Shown here: piece by piece, positions 35,599 through 43,039 of the stretch
Layout: every line of letters starts with the position of its first letter
Position numbering within the stretch: the first letter of the stretch is position 1
Source: Chryseobacterium gleum
Lineage (GTDB): Bacteria; Bacteroidota; Bacteroidia; Flavobacteriales_D; Crocinitomicaceae
Reading direction: 5' to 3'
NCBI GenBank assembly: GCA_945897805.1
Contig: CAMDFX010000003.1
Coordinates: 186,001-250,000 of the forward strand
DNA: 64,000 bases
Position numbers and translations under genes: made by a program
Notes under the pieces: generated by a model
The model's input: the letters and a program-made list of their open reading frames with translations, nothing else
The model's database searches: none
What the model was told of the DNA's origin: nothing

Positions 35599-35635
35599 CA
35601 TCAAAATACTTATGGCGAACTTACCGAAGTATTAT
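35599..35635 (+). repeat. TTACCGAAGTA-type dispersed element, single copy
   Basis: The stretch AAAATACTTATGGCGAACTT followed by ACCGAAGTA aligns base for base over most of its length with 48943-48974 (AAAATACTTGTGGTGAGTTT then ACCGAAATA). Confidence 0.5.
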
Positions 35636-35672
35636 TAACCTAAGGAAAAGTTAGAAAAAAGCTAACAACAAA

Positions 35673-36110
35673 TCAAAATGGAGGAGGGCCCTTTGATTTT
35701 TTTGTTCTTAGCTCAAATAAATACTTTTCTTTCTGTTTACGAGTTAAAATTCTGATAATTCTTCGGTGATGCTTAAAAAGAATCATCTCAAAACTCGGTT
35801 GCACAAGCATCAAAGAATCACAATTGCCATTTTTTGAATTTAAACAAGCAATATTTTTTTTGTAGTTGTGTTGACTAATCTTTTCGATTGAATCAATTTC
35901 ACTTTGATGCAATGCGAAAATTTTTTCCATTGCTATTTGCTGCTTATTATCAAGCGCTAAGATGTCGTTCAGTTTTTCGATTACATGCTTTAAATGAGTT
36001 TTATGATTTGGTCTTTTTCTGGGAGCAAACAAAATCAAACCTATAAAAAGTAGATTGAAAATTCCAAAAATAAAAAATCCTCTTTTATAAAATTTCGGGG
36101 TAAACTTCAT
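35673..36110 (-). CDS. Membrane-anchored Spy/CpxP-like periplasmic protein
   Basis: 145 residues. One N-terminal membrane helix (GFFIFGIFNLLFIGLILFAP), then a helical, basic domain with a repeat of the LTxxQ-like type (LNDILALDNKQQIAMEKIFALHQSE and IRILTRKQKEKYLFEL). Such helical proteins act as periplasmic sensors or chaperones in metal and envelope stress systems (CnrX, ZraP, Spy). It overlaps the upstream membrane protein gene by 4 bases (ATGA) and is third in the sigma-factor operon, consistent with a sensor for that regulator (inference). Confidence 0.65.
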   Translation of the reverse strand: MKFTPKFYKRGFFIFGIFNLLFIGLILFAPRKRPNHKTHLKHVIEKLNDILALDNKQQIAMEKIFALHQSEIDSIEKISQHNYKKNIACLNSKNGNCDSLMLVQPSFEMILFKHHRRIIRILTRKQKEKYLFELRTKKSKGPPPF

Positions 36111-36412
36111 AATTCTTGATTGTAATAATGATTGTAGTAATTGTTTGATTCTAAGTATTCTGAATAAGCATTTTCTTTCAATTCATCGGAGGTCTTTAAA
36201 TTAGTATTTAGCGCCTTGAAAGCAACGAATGCATTTAAAATAAGAATTGTTGTCAACAACGCCCAATTGAATTTGGATGCTTTTTCAATTTTTGCAGTAG
36301 AAATTTTGCTCAAAATTCGGGTTTCAAAAAAATCAGGAACCGTTCTTTGTTCCCAATTTTCAAGTACATTGAAGATTTTTTCTTCGTGATTATTTGAATT
36401 TTTTGTTTCCAT
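36107..36412 (-). CDS. Putative anti-sigma or membrane regulator
   Basis: 101 residues with a cytoplasmic N-terminal helical part (about 1-48; WEQRTVPDFFETRILSKIS) and a single membrane helix (FNWALLTTILILNAFVAF), then a short Asn/Tyr-rich tail. It lies directly after the ECF sigma gene (8-base gap) and overlaps the Spy-like gene. Position and topology are those of an anti-sigma factor, although no zinc HxxxCxxC motif is present. The assignment rests on context. Confidence 0.6.
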   Translation of the reverse strand: METKNSNNHEEKIFNVLENWEQRTVPDFFETRILSKISTAKIEKASKFNWALLTTILILNAFVAFKALNTNLKTSDELKENAYSEYLESNNYYNHYYNQEL

Positions 36413-36420
36413 TTTGATTT

Positions 36421-37017
36421 TTAGATGTTCTTTTTTTTATTTTCCCTCATTTCTGGAAAGTACGAAATAAGTTTTTCTTTCAAGATTATTTTCGCCCTTG
36501 CCAATATTCCTTCAACCGCTTTCTCACTGCATTCCATGATTTGCGCAATTTCCTTTTGACTCAATCCTTCCATATATTTCAGCACAAATGCCGTTTTATA
36601 TTTACCCTTCATTTCGTCCAAAGTGACTGCAATTATTTTTGCATATTCTTTGTTTTCCAGGTGTTCATAAGGAGTGAAATCATTGTTTGCAGGAATTTCT
36701 TGCGACAAACCAAAAAGAGATAAAAGTCCAGTCGATTTTCTTTTTTGCCTATTTTGTGAACGCAAATAATCTAAACATCGACTTACCGTAATTCTGTAAA
36801 TCCAAGTGCTTAAACTGCTTTTTTCTTCAAATTGTGCAATTGAATTGAAAATGAGAATAAAAACTTCTTGCGTTTGGTCTTCAGCAATATCCGATTGCTT
36901 TAAAAAGGAATAACAGGTATTGTAAACCTTATTTTGATAAAGTTTAACCAACTTTTCGTAAGCAATTGAATCGCCTGATTTTAATGATTGAATGAAAAGT
37001 TGTTCTTCTGTCAGCAT
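36421..37017 (-). CDS. ECF-family RNA polymerase sigma factor
   Basis: 198 residues. Region 2 is clear (AYEKLVKLYQNKVYNTCYSFLKQ, EDQTQEVFILIF, STWIYRITVSRCLDYLRSQ), and so is region 4 (YMEGLSQKEIAQIMECSEKAVEGILARAK). It redirects RNA polymerase, probably under control of the next two genes. Its own upstream region has no obvious GCAAC/CGTC element, so autoregulation through that motif is not supported. Confidence 0.92.
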   Translation of the reverse strand: MLTEEQLFIQSLKSGDSIAYEKLVKLYQNKVYNTCYSFLKQSDIAEDQTQEVFILIFNSIAQFEEKSSLSTWIYRITVSRCLDYLRSQNRQKRKSTGLLSLFGLSQEIPANNDFTPYEHLENKEYAKIIAVTLDEMKGKYKTAFVLKYMEGLSQKEIAQIMECSEKAVEGILARAKIILKEKLISYFPEMRENKKKNI

Positions 37018-37135
37018 CTATTTTTCTATGAATGTACTTTAGTAATAACGCTTTCAAATCGATAAAGGTGAGTCTTTTGCAAAAAAAAAGACAACTATCT
37101 AAAATTGTCCCTATTCAAATTGATATTCTTCGTTT

Positions 37136-38410
37136 TTAAAATTCTAAAATAGTCTTTTCAATAATCGCAACACATTCCATTAATTGCGCTTCGGTCATTA
37201 CCAATGGTGGCGCAAAACGAATGATATTTCCATGTGTTGGTTTTGCAAGTAAACCATTGTCTCTCAGTTTTAAGCACAAGTTCCAAGCTGTTTCGCTGTC
37301 TGGACAATCGTTCACAATAATTGCATTCAACAAACCTTTTCCTCGCACTTTGACTACCAAATTAGATTTCTCAATGATTCTTTGCATTTCACTTCGGAAG
37401 ATTTCTCCCAATCGACGTGCATTTTGAATCAGATTTTCATCATAAATGACATTCAACGCAGCAATAGCAACAGCTCCAGCAATCGGATTTCCGCCAAAAG
37501 TTGAACCGTGTTGACCTGGTTTAATGACATTCATAATTTCGTTGTTTGCCAAAACTGCAGAAACTGGATAAACACCGCCAGACAATGCTTTCCCTAAAAT
37601 CAAAATATCTGGCTGATTGTAAGTAGCTTGTTTTTCGCATTTGTTTTCGCAAGTACAGTTGCCACAAACGGCCAATAAACTCCCTGTGCGCGCAATGCCT
37701 GTTTGAACTTCATCAGCAATAAATAGCGCATTATATTTCGTGCAAAGTGCTCTTGCATTGGTCAAGAAATCTTCATCTGGCGTAAAAACTCCGGCTTCAC
37801 CTTGAATTGGTTCAACCAAAAAACCGGCAACATTCTCTTCCTTCAAAGCTTCTTCCAATGCTTTCACATCGTTGTATGGAATTTTGATAAATCCGGGAGT
37901 AAATGGTCCGAAATTATTTTTAGCATCATTGTCACTTGAAAATGAAACAATGGTGGTCGTTCTCCCATGGAAATTTCCCTCACAAACGATAATTTTAGCA
38001 GCATTTTCAGCAATTCCTCGTTTTTCATATGCCCATTTTCTACAAAGTTTGATAGCAGTTTCAACCGCTTCAGCTCCTGTATTCATGGGTAAAACTTTAT
38101 CAAAACCGAAATATTCAGTAATATGTTTTTCATAAACTCCTAGTACGTCGTTGTAAAATGCGCGTGAGGTCAAAGTCAACGTTTTTGCTTGATTGATCAT
38201 CGCATCCACGATAGCCGGGTGACAATGACCTTGATTTACAGCAGAATATGCAGATAGAAAATCGTAATATCTCTTTCCTTCAATATCCCAAACGTACACG
38301 CCTTCTCCTTTTGCTAAAACAACTGGCAATGGATGGTAATTGTGTGCACCGTGCTGGTCTTCCAAGTGCATCAATTCTTCTGAAGTGTAATTTTCCATGG
38401 TAGAAATCAT
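37136..38410 (-). CDS. rocD: Ornithine--oxo-acid transaminase with a cysteine-rich insert
   Basis: PLP enzyme converting ornithine and 2-oxoglutarate to glutamate-5-semialdehyde and glutamate. 424 residues. Class III aminotransferase marks: [58 protein letters not shown] lysine in ILGKALSGG, and HGSTFGGNP. Between RTGSLLAV and the PLP lysine is a short insert [13 protein letters not shown] (C-x2-C-x-C-x3-C). The ATG at 38398 (MENYTSEEL) is an alternative start. With proline dehydrogenase it indicates Arg/Orn/Pro-to-glutamate metabolism. Confidence 0.93.
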   Translation of the reverse strand: MISTMENYTSEELMHLEDQHGAHNYHPLPVVLAKGEGVYVWDIEGKRYYDFLSAYSAVNQGHCHPAIVDAMINQAKTLTLTSRAFYNDVLGVYEKHITEYFGFDKVLPMNTGAEAVETAIKLCRKWAYEKRGIAENAAKIIVCEGNFHGRTTTIVSFSSDNDAKNNFGPFTPGFIKIPYNDVKALEEALKEENVAGFLVEPIQGEAGVFTPDEDFLTNARALCTKYNALFIADEVQTGIARTGSLLAVCGNCTCENKCEKQATYNQPDILILGKALSGGVYPVSAVLANNEIMNVIKPGQHGSTFGGNPIAGAVAIAALNVIYDENLIQNARRLGEIFRSEMQRIIEKSNLVVKVRGKGLLNAIIVNDCPDSETAWNLCLKLRDNGLLAKPTHGNIIRFAPPLVMTEAQLMECVAIIEKTILEF

Positions 38411-38660
38411 CTGTAATTATTTTGATAAAAGTTATTCATCGCGGAGAACAACAATCCTTTCCTCTATTACAATAGGAGAGAAATCATCCCAAAAGTGTGT
38501 CAAAGGTAATTTTTAAAAGTCGTTTGACAAAATTGGAAAACATAAATCTTTGTTCATTTTACCTAGTTGAAAGAAGTTCAAATAATTGAATCTTATAGAA
38601 AATGCAGAGTTGTTTCAATAATATTGATAAATTAGCGCCTCAAAGCAAAAACGGAATTTT

Positions 38661-39170
38661 ATGAATGATTTTTTAGATTTAGAAGCAGAAGAAACGGAAA
38701 AAAAATTACCATCTTTTCTAAAAGTTTTGTGTATATTAACATTTGTAGGTGCAGGAATGGGAATTTTAGGAGCAATTTACGCCTTTTTTATGCAAGGATT
38801 TACACTGAGAATGTTAGAAGGCTCAAATGGAGTTTATCAGAATAATCCGTTTTTAAAATCATTTGATAACACTGAATACATTTCTGCGCTGAAAAAATGG
38901 GGACAAATCAATAATTTATTGACGCTTTTAGGTTCAGGTTTGTGTCTATTCGGTGCTTTATTGATGTGGAAATTGAAGAAAAGTGGTTTTTTCTTATACA
39001 TTTCAGGTCAAATTCTACCTTTTATCGGAATGTATGGATTAATGGGAGGTTTGATGCCGAATAGTAGTGGACCTCTCGCTGGTTTAGCAATTTTCACGCA
39101 AGTATTTGCAATTATTTTTCCATTGGCTTTTGTAATCATGTATGGTTTGAATTTAAAGCACTTAAAGTAA
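38661..39170 (+). CDS. Multi-pass membrane protein of unknown function
   Basis: 169 residues with four hydrophobic segments (FLKVLCILTFVGAGMGILGAIYAFFM; INNLLTLLGSGLCLFGALLMW; GFFLYISGQILPFIGMYGLM; LAIFTQVFAIIFPLAFVIMYGL) and an acidic N-terminus. No family recognised. It begins a run of five small membrane-protein genes on the + strand up to 40828. Confidence 0.65.
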   Translation: MNDFLDLEAEETEKKLPSFLKVLCILTFVGAGMGILGAIYAFFMQGFTLRMLEGSNGVYQNNPFLKSFDNTEYISALKKWGQINNLLTLLGSGLCLFGALLMWKLKKSGFFLYISGQILPFIGMYGLMGGLMPNSSGPLAGLAIFTQVFAIIFPLAFVIMYGLNLKHLK

Positions 39171-39227
39171 AATTTAGTTATTTTTTTTTATATTAGTGAA
39201 AAAAATTATTAACATTTTTTCACAAAG

Positions 39228-39260
39228 TTGTATTTCAATTAAAGTATTCTTTTACATTTG
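39228..39260 (+). promoter_or_regulatory. Bacteroidota-type promoter of the DUF4190-like gene
   Basis: TTG at 39228-39230 and TACATTTG at 39253-39260 (TAnnTTTG), 22 bases apart, 27 bases before ATG 39288. Confidence 0.5.
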
Positions 39261-39287
39261 TACCGATAACTATAAAAAATAAAAATT

Positions 39288-39671
39288 ATGTCAGAATTAA
39301 ATGTATCTAACGCGCCTCAAGGAAAAGGAATGGCCGTTACAGGGTTTGTCCTTTCTTTAGTAGGACTTATTTTTTCATCTTGGATCGCTGCAATAGCAGT
39401 TCTTTCAATTGCGACTGGTGGTAGCGCATGGTTGATGTACTTTTGGTTGGTTCTTTGTATTGCAAGTGTCGTACTTTCAGTTATGGGAATGAGCAAATTA
39501 GGAAAAACTGGTGGTAAAAAAGGTTTAGGTATTGCAGGAATGGTAATTGGTATCGTTGCAACAATCTACTCTATCATCTTAGTTTTGGGATTAAGTGTAG
39601 CTGCAAGTGCTGCTGATTCAGTTGGATCTGAAGCTTTGCAAGATGCAATGGAAGATATGCAAAATAGATAA
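39288..39671 (+). CDS. Small DUF4190-like membrane protein
   Basis: 127 residues with three hydrophobic segments. It has the alternating small-residue pattern of DUF4190-like proteins (GMAVTGFVLSLVGLIFSSW, VLSVMGMSKLGKTGGKKGLGIAGMVIGIVATI). The polar C-terminus (EALQDAMEDMQNR) is probably cytoplasmic. It has its own promoter and a terminator 20 bases after the stop, so it is likely monocistronic. Function unknown. Confidence 0.65.
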   Translation: MSELNVSNAPQGKGMAVTGFVLSLVGLIFSSWIAAIAVLSIATGGSAWLMYFWLVLCIASVVLSVMGMSKLGKTGGKKGLGIAGMVIGIVATIYSIILVLGLSVAASAADSVGSEALQDAMEDMQNR

Positions 39672-39691
39672 TATACATCATATTTATTATT

Positions 39692-39722
39692 AAATCCTCA
39701 GAATTTTCTGGGGATTTTTTAT
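39692..39722 (+). terminator. Terminator
   Basis: AAATCCTCAG (39692-39701) pairs throughout (one G-U) with CTGGGGATTT (39708-39717), loop of 6, then T-run. Confidence 0.85.
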
Positions 39723-39741
39723 TTCACTTAATTTCTTTAAA

Positions 39742-40206
39742 ATGTATTCAACAAGTTTATTTGCAACATTGGGTTTATTTTTATTTATCATTTTTGCAGT
39801 TGCCATATTAATTGCAGTTTTGTATCTACTTACTTTGCAAAATGTATTAAAGGAAATCGAACCACAAAATAGATTGGTGGAGCCATCGAATGTTTGGTTG
39901 ATGTTTATCCCATTATTTAATATGATTTATCCATTTATTTTATACCCTAAAATTTCTGAATCTCTTCGAAATGAATTTGATTCTCGTGGATTAAGTAAAG
40001 CCGGTGATTACGGAAGAGCAATTGGAATAACAATGCCAATTCTTGGTTTGTGTGGTTTGATTCCAATTCTGGGAGGCTTGGCTGGTTTAGCGAACTTAAT
40101 CCTTTTCATTATTTTCTGGGTAAAAATGTCAGAATTTAAAAATGAACTTCAGCGAATGCCCAAAATGAGCAGTGGTGTAAGTAATAGTAACGATTTATTA
40201 GATTAA
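39742..40206 (+). CDS. Small membrane protein of unknown function
   Basis: 154 residues. First helix is FATLGLFLFIIFAVAILIAVLYLL, second VWLMFIPLFNMIYPFILYPKISESL, third ITMPILGLCGLIPILGGLAGLANLILFIIFWVKM. The middle (PSNVWLMFIPLFNMIY) is a motif seen in several Bacteroidota small membrane proteins of unknown role. Only 4 bases separate its stop from the next ATG. Confidence 0.6.
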   Translation: MYSTSLFATLGLFLFIIFAVAILIAVLYLLTLQNVLKEIEPQNRLVEPSNVWLMFIPLFNMIYPFILYPKISESLRNEFDSRGLSKAGDYGRAIGITMPILGLCGLIPILGGLAGLANLILFIIFWVKMSEFKNELQRMPKMSSGVSNSNDLLD

Positions 40207-40210
40207 TAAA

Positions 40211-40552
40211 ATGGACGAAATTTTAGACAACAAAGACACAAGATCAATGTTTACAGGTGAAAAAGCATTGCCTAATGCAACTGCAACGTTGGTGTTGGGA
40301 ATCATCTCAATTGCTACATGCTGGTTATACGCAATTCCTGGACTTATTTGTGGAATTATCGCTTTGGTATTATTTGCCAAAGACAAAAAAATTTATCAAG
40401 AAGATCCCGCAAGTTACAATGCATCATTCAAAAATGCAAAAGCTGGGCAAGTTTGTGCTATTATTGGCTTGTGTTTATCAGCTTTGATGTTCATTTATTT
40501 TATTGTGGTATTGGCATTTCTTGGGTCAGTTTTATCAGGGACTAGATTTTAA
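40211..40552 (+). CDS. DUF4190/'CCC motif'-like small membrane protein
   Basis: 113 residues with two main helices. The sequence LPNATATLVLGIISIATCWLYAIPGLICGIIALVLFAKDKKIY closely follows the Bacteroidota family named after a CCC motif. Here the motif is reduced to a single Cys (TCW). The C-terminal half repeats the pattern (AKAGQVCAIIGLCLSAL). The stop is immediately followed by the ATG of the DUF2752 gene, so the two are translationally coupled. Confidence 0.7.
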   Translation: MDEILDNKDTRSMFTGEKALPNATATLVLGIISIATCWLYAIPGLICGIIALVLFAKDKKIYQEDPASYNASFKNAKAGQVCAIIGLCLSALMFIYFIVVLAFLGSVLSGTRF

Positions 40553-40828
40553 ATGCTCGATTGCTATTGGAAATATTATCTTGGTTTAGAATGTCCAGGC
40601 TGTGGATTTCAACGTTCATTTTTGGCACTCTTCCAAGGTAATATTTACGAAAGCCTAAAACTTTTTCCCGCTACAATTCCCCTAATATTAACCGTTTTAC
40701 TTGTTGCTTTTCACTTGAAATTCAAATTCAAAAACGGCGCAAAAGCCATCACAATTCTTTTCGGATCTACTGCAATCATTATGGTTGTAAGTTTTGCTGT
40801 CAAAATTTCCACCTACGGCACACATTGA
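40553..40828 (+). CDS. DUF2752 protein
   Basis: 91 residues. It carries the hallmark ECPGCGFQRSFLALFQGN near the N-terminus (CPxCG/R motif), then two hydrophobic segments. DUF2752 proteins are small membrane proteins with a possible metal or thiol role of unknown nature. Its ATG abuts the upstream stop codon. Confidence 0.85.
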   Translation: MLDCYWKYYLGLECPGCGFQRSFLALFQGNIYESLKLFPATIPLILTVLLVAFHLKFKFKNGAKAITILFGSTAIIMVVSFAVKISTYGTH

Positions 40829-40950
40829 AAAAGACCCGCTACGCTGTTAGACATTAGATATTAGACTCGTTGCTTCGCAACTATTAGACTGGATTTCCGA
40901 TGTCGCTGCGCAACTAATAGACTAGATTTTTGTTTTGGATTTAGATTTTA

Positions 40951-41055
40951 GCCACGGATTACACAGAGGAATGTAGTGGCTTTCTTGTCTGAATGGATTT
41001 ATGCTAATGATTTTTCCAAAAAAAATACAACTTTAAAAATCCGTGCATCCGTGGC
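40951..41055. repeat. Inverted repeat with GCCACGGAT arms
   Basis: GCCACGGATTACAC (40951-40964) faces CCGTGCATCCGTGGC (41041-41055). The arms are complementary apart from one or two bases and enclose about 75 bases. It resembles small non-coding intergenic elements known in Bacteroidota (from memory). Confidence 0.5.
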
Positions 41056-41271
41056 AAAGAAAACTCCTACAAATTGTTTACAAGAATACTTCGTGGTAAA
41101 TAACTTACACATTATTTTAGATATAAAGTTTGCAGGATTTCTCTTTGATTTAAGCAATTTGCGAAATTGAAAATGAACTTTTTGGATTTTTGTTTTTACG
41201 AAAATTTTAAATTTGTTGAAAAAATCCAGTCTTTTGTCTTTTGTCTATCGTCTATTGTCTTCCAAAAAAAC

Positions 41272-41279
41272 TATCTTTG
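41272..41279 (+). promoter_or_regulatory. Promoter -7 box of ettA
   Basis: TATCTTTG matches TAnnTTTG, 19 bases before the ATG at 41299. No well-spaced TTTG box was seen. Confidence 0.45.
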
Positions 41280-41298
41280 AATTTCTCAAAAAAACAAC

Positions 41299-42984
41299 AT
41301 GGCTGACGATAAAAAAGTGATATTTTCCATGGTGAACGTTTCTAAAACGACGCCTCAGGGTAAACAAATTATTAAAAATATTTACCTCTCGTTTTTTTAC
41401 GGGGCGAAGATTGGGATCATCGGTTTGAATGGTTCTGGAAAATCGACGGTGATGAAAATTATCGCTGGATTAGATAAATCTTTTCAAGGTGATGTGGTCT
41501 TTTCTGACGGTTATTCTGTTGGTTATTTGCCGCAGGAACCAGAATTGGATCCAACCAAAACAGTAAAGGAAATTGTGATGCAGGGCGCACAAGAAACGGT
41601 GGATGTATTGCGAGAATACGAAGAAATCAACGCGGCGTTTATGGACGAAGATGTATTAAATGATCCAGATAAAATGGATAAATTAATCGCTCGTCAAGGT
41701 CAAGTTTCAGATCGCATTGATGCTTTGGACGCTTGGGAATTAGACACCAAATTGGAAAGGGCGATGGACGCATTACGCTGTCCGCCAGATGATCAGTTGA
41801 TTGATTCTCTTTCTGGTGGTGAACGTCGTCGCGTTGCTTTGTGTCGATTATTGCTTCAAAATCCAGATGTATTGTTACTCGATGAGCCAACAAACCACTT
41901 GGATGCTGAATCGATTGATTGGTTGGAGCAACATTTGCAACAATATGCAGGAACTGTAATAGCAGTGACGCACGATAGATATTTCTTAGACAACGTTGCA
42001 GGCTGGATTTTAGAGTTAGATAGAGGCGAAGGTATTCCTTGGAAAGGAAACTATTCTTCTTGGTTAGAACAAAAAGGAAACCGCTTGAAACAAGAGGAAA
42101 AGACAGCATCAAAACGTCAGAAAATGCTGGAACGCGAGTTGGAATGGGTCAGAATGAACCCAAAAGCACGACAAGCGAAAAGTAAAGCGCGATTAACGAA
42201 TTACGATAAACTGCTTTCAGAAGACATGAAAGACAGAGAAGACGTATTGGAAATCCCGATTCCGAACGGACCTCGTTTGGGGAACAATGTAATTGATGCT
42301 GAGCATGTTGCTAAATCTTTTGGAGATAAATTGTTGTATGATGATTTGAATTTTAAATTGCCACCTGCTGGAATTGTTGGTGTTATCGGACCGAATGGTG
42401 CTGGTAAAACTACAATTTTCAAAATGATTATGAATGAATTACAACCTGATGGTGGTGAATTCAAAGTCGGTGAAACAGCTAAAATTGGATATGTAGATCA
42501 ATCACACAAAGACATTCATCCTGATAAAACGGTTTTTGAAGTGATTTCAGATGGAAATGAATACATTGAAATTGGAAATCAAAAAATCATTTCACGCGCC
42601 TACATTTCGAAATTTAATTTCGCGGGTTCAGACCAAAACAAGAAAGTCGGCGTACTTTCCGGAGGAGAAAGAAATCGTTTGCATTTGGCCATGACATTGA
42701 AAACGGAGGCAAATATTTTACTTTTAGATGAACCAACGAATGACATTGACGTTAATACTTTGCGCGCATTAGAAGAAGGAATTTTGAATTTTGCAGGTTG
42801 TGCGGTGGTAATTTCTCACGACAGATGGTTCTTAGATCGCATTTGCACGCACATTTTAGCATTTGAAGGTGATTCGCAAGTACATTGGTTCGAAGGTTCT
42901 TATTCTGACTACGAAGAAAACCGAAAGAAACGTTTGGGCGATTCAGCACCAAAACGAATCAAATATAGAAAATTGACGAAATAA
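41299..42984 (+). CDS. ettA: Energy-dependent translational throttle protein EttA (ABC-F)
   Basis: 561 residues, cytoplasmic, ribosome-associated ABC-F ATPase gating entry into elongation at low energy. Two ABC cassettes without membrane domains: first Walker A GLNGSGKST (42-50), signature LSGGERRRVALC, LLLDEPTNHLD. An arm/linker region at about 240-320 (WLEQKGNRLKQEEKTASKRQ). Second Walker A GPNGAGKTT (about 362-370), LSGGERNRLHLA, LLLDEPTNDID. Length and linker match EttA rather than Uup. Confidence 0.96.
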   Translation: MADDKKVIFSMVNVSKTTPQGKQIIKNIYLSFFYGAKIGIIGLNGSGKSTVMKIIAGLDKSFQGDVVFSDGYSVGYLPQEPELDPTKTVKEIVMQGAQETVDVLREYEEINAAFMDEDVLNDPDKMDKLIARQGQVSDRIDALDAWELDTKLERAMDALRCPPDDQLIDSLSGGERRRVALCRLLLQNPDVLLLDEPTNHLDAESIDWLEQHLQQYAGTVIAVTHDRYFLDNVAGWILELDRGEGIPWKGNYSSWLEQKGNRLKQEEKTASKRQKMLERELEWVRMNPKARQAKSKARLTNYDKLLSEDMKDREDVLEIPIPNGPRLGNNVIDAEHVAKSFGDKLLYDDLNFKLPPAGIVGVIGPNGAGKTTIFKMIMNELQPDGGEFKVGETAKIGYVDQSHKDIHPDKTVFEVISDGNEYIEIGNQKIISRAYISKFNFAGSDQNKKVGVLSGGERNRLHLAMTLKTEANILLLDEPTNDIDVNTLRALEEGILNFAGCAVVISHDRWFLDRICTHILAFEGDSQVHWFEGSYSDYEENRKKRLGDSAPKRIKYRKLTK

Positions 42985-43003
42985 AATTGAGCTCAAATAA
43001 TTT

Positions 43004-43031
43004 AGAAGGAGGGAATTTTCTCTCCTTTTTT
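43004..43031. terminator. Terminator after ettA
   Basis: AAGGAG (43006-43011) pairs with CTCCTT (43022-43027), then a T-run; it lies between ettA and the convergent glycosyltransferase gene and may serve both. Confidence 0.65.
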
Positions 43032-43039
43032 ATTGTAAG

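Larger units (their letters stand above)
35320..35672. other. Repeat-rich intergenic region beside the tRNA
   Basis: About 350 bases without a gene. It holds two copies of a small CCCTGAA-type palindromic repeat (35415-35436 and 35485-35510) and one end of the GAGTTTACCGAA-type element (35599-35635). No ORF of merit, no integrase and no duplicated tRNA 3' end was seen. Confidence 0.5.
40829..41298. other. Repeat-built spacer upstream of ettA
   Basis: About 470 bases without a convincing gene. It contains degenerate TATTAGACT units (40848-40927) with small GTTGC-TTC-GCAAC hairpins, an inverted repeat of GCCACGGAT type (40951-41055), and GTCTTTT/GTCTAT units (41229-41263) before the ettA promoter. 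The 64-codon ORF at 40976 lies inside the inverted repeat and is not considered real. Confidence 0.55.

Noticed and set aside
35205-35672. Integration site (att) at the 3' end of tRNA-Leu
   Set aside because: No duplicate of the tRNA 3' end and no integrase is visible in the window.
36421-37130. Autoregulated promoter of the ECF sigma gene with the GCAAC/CGTC pair
   Set aside because: No GCAAC-N16/17-CGTC was found in the 110 bases upstream of the sigma gene.
40976-41170. 64-codon ORF upstream of ettA
   Set aside because: It runs through the inverted-repeat element, with no recognisable protein features.
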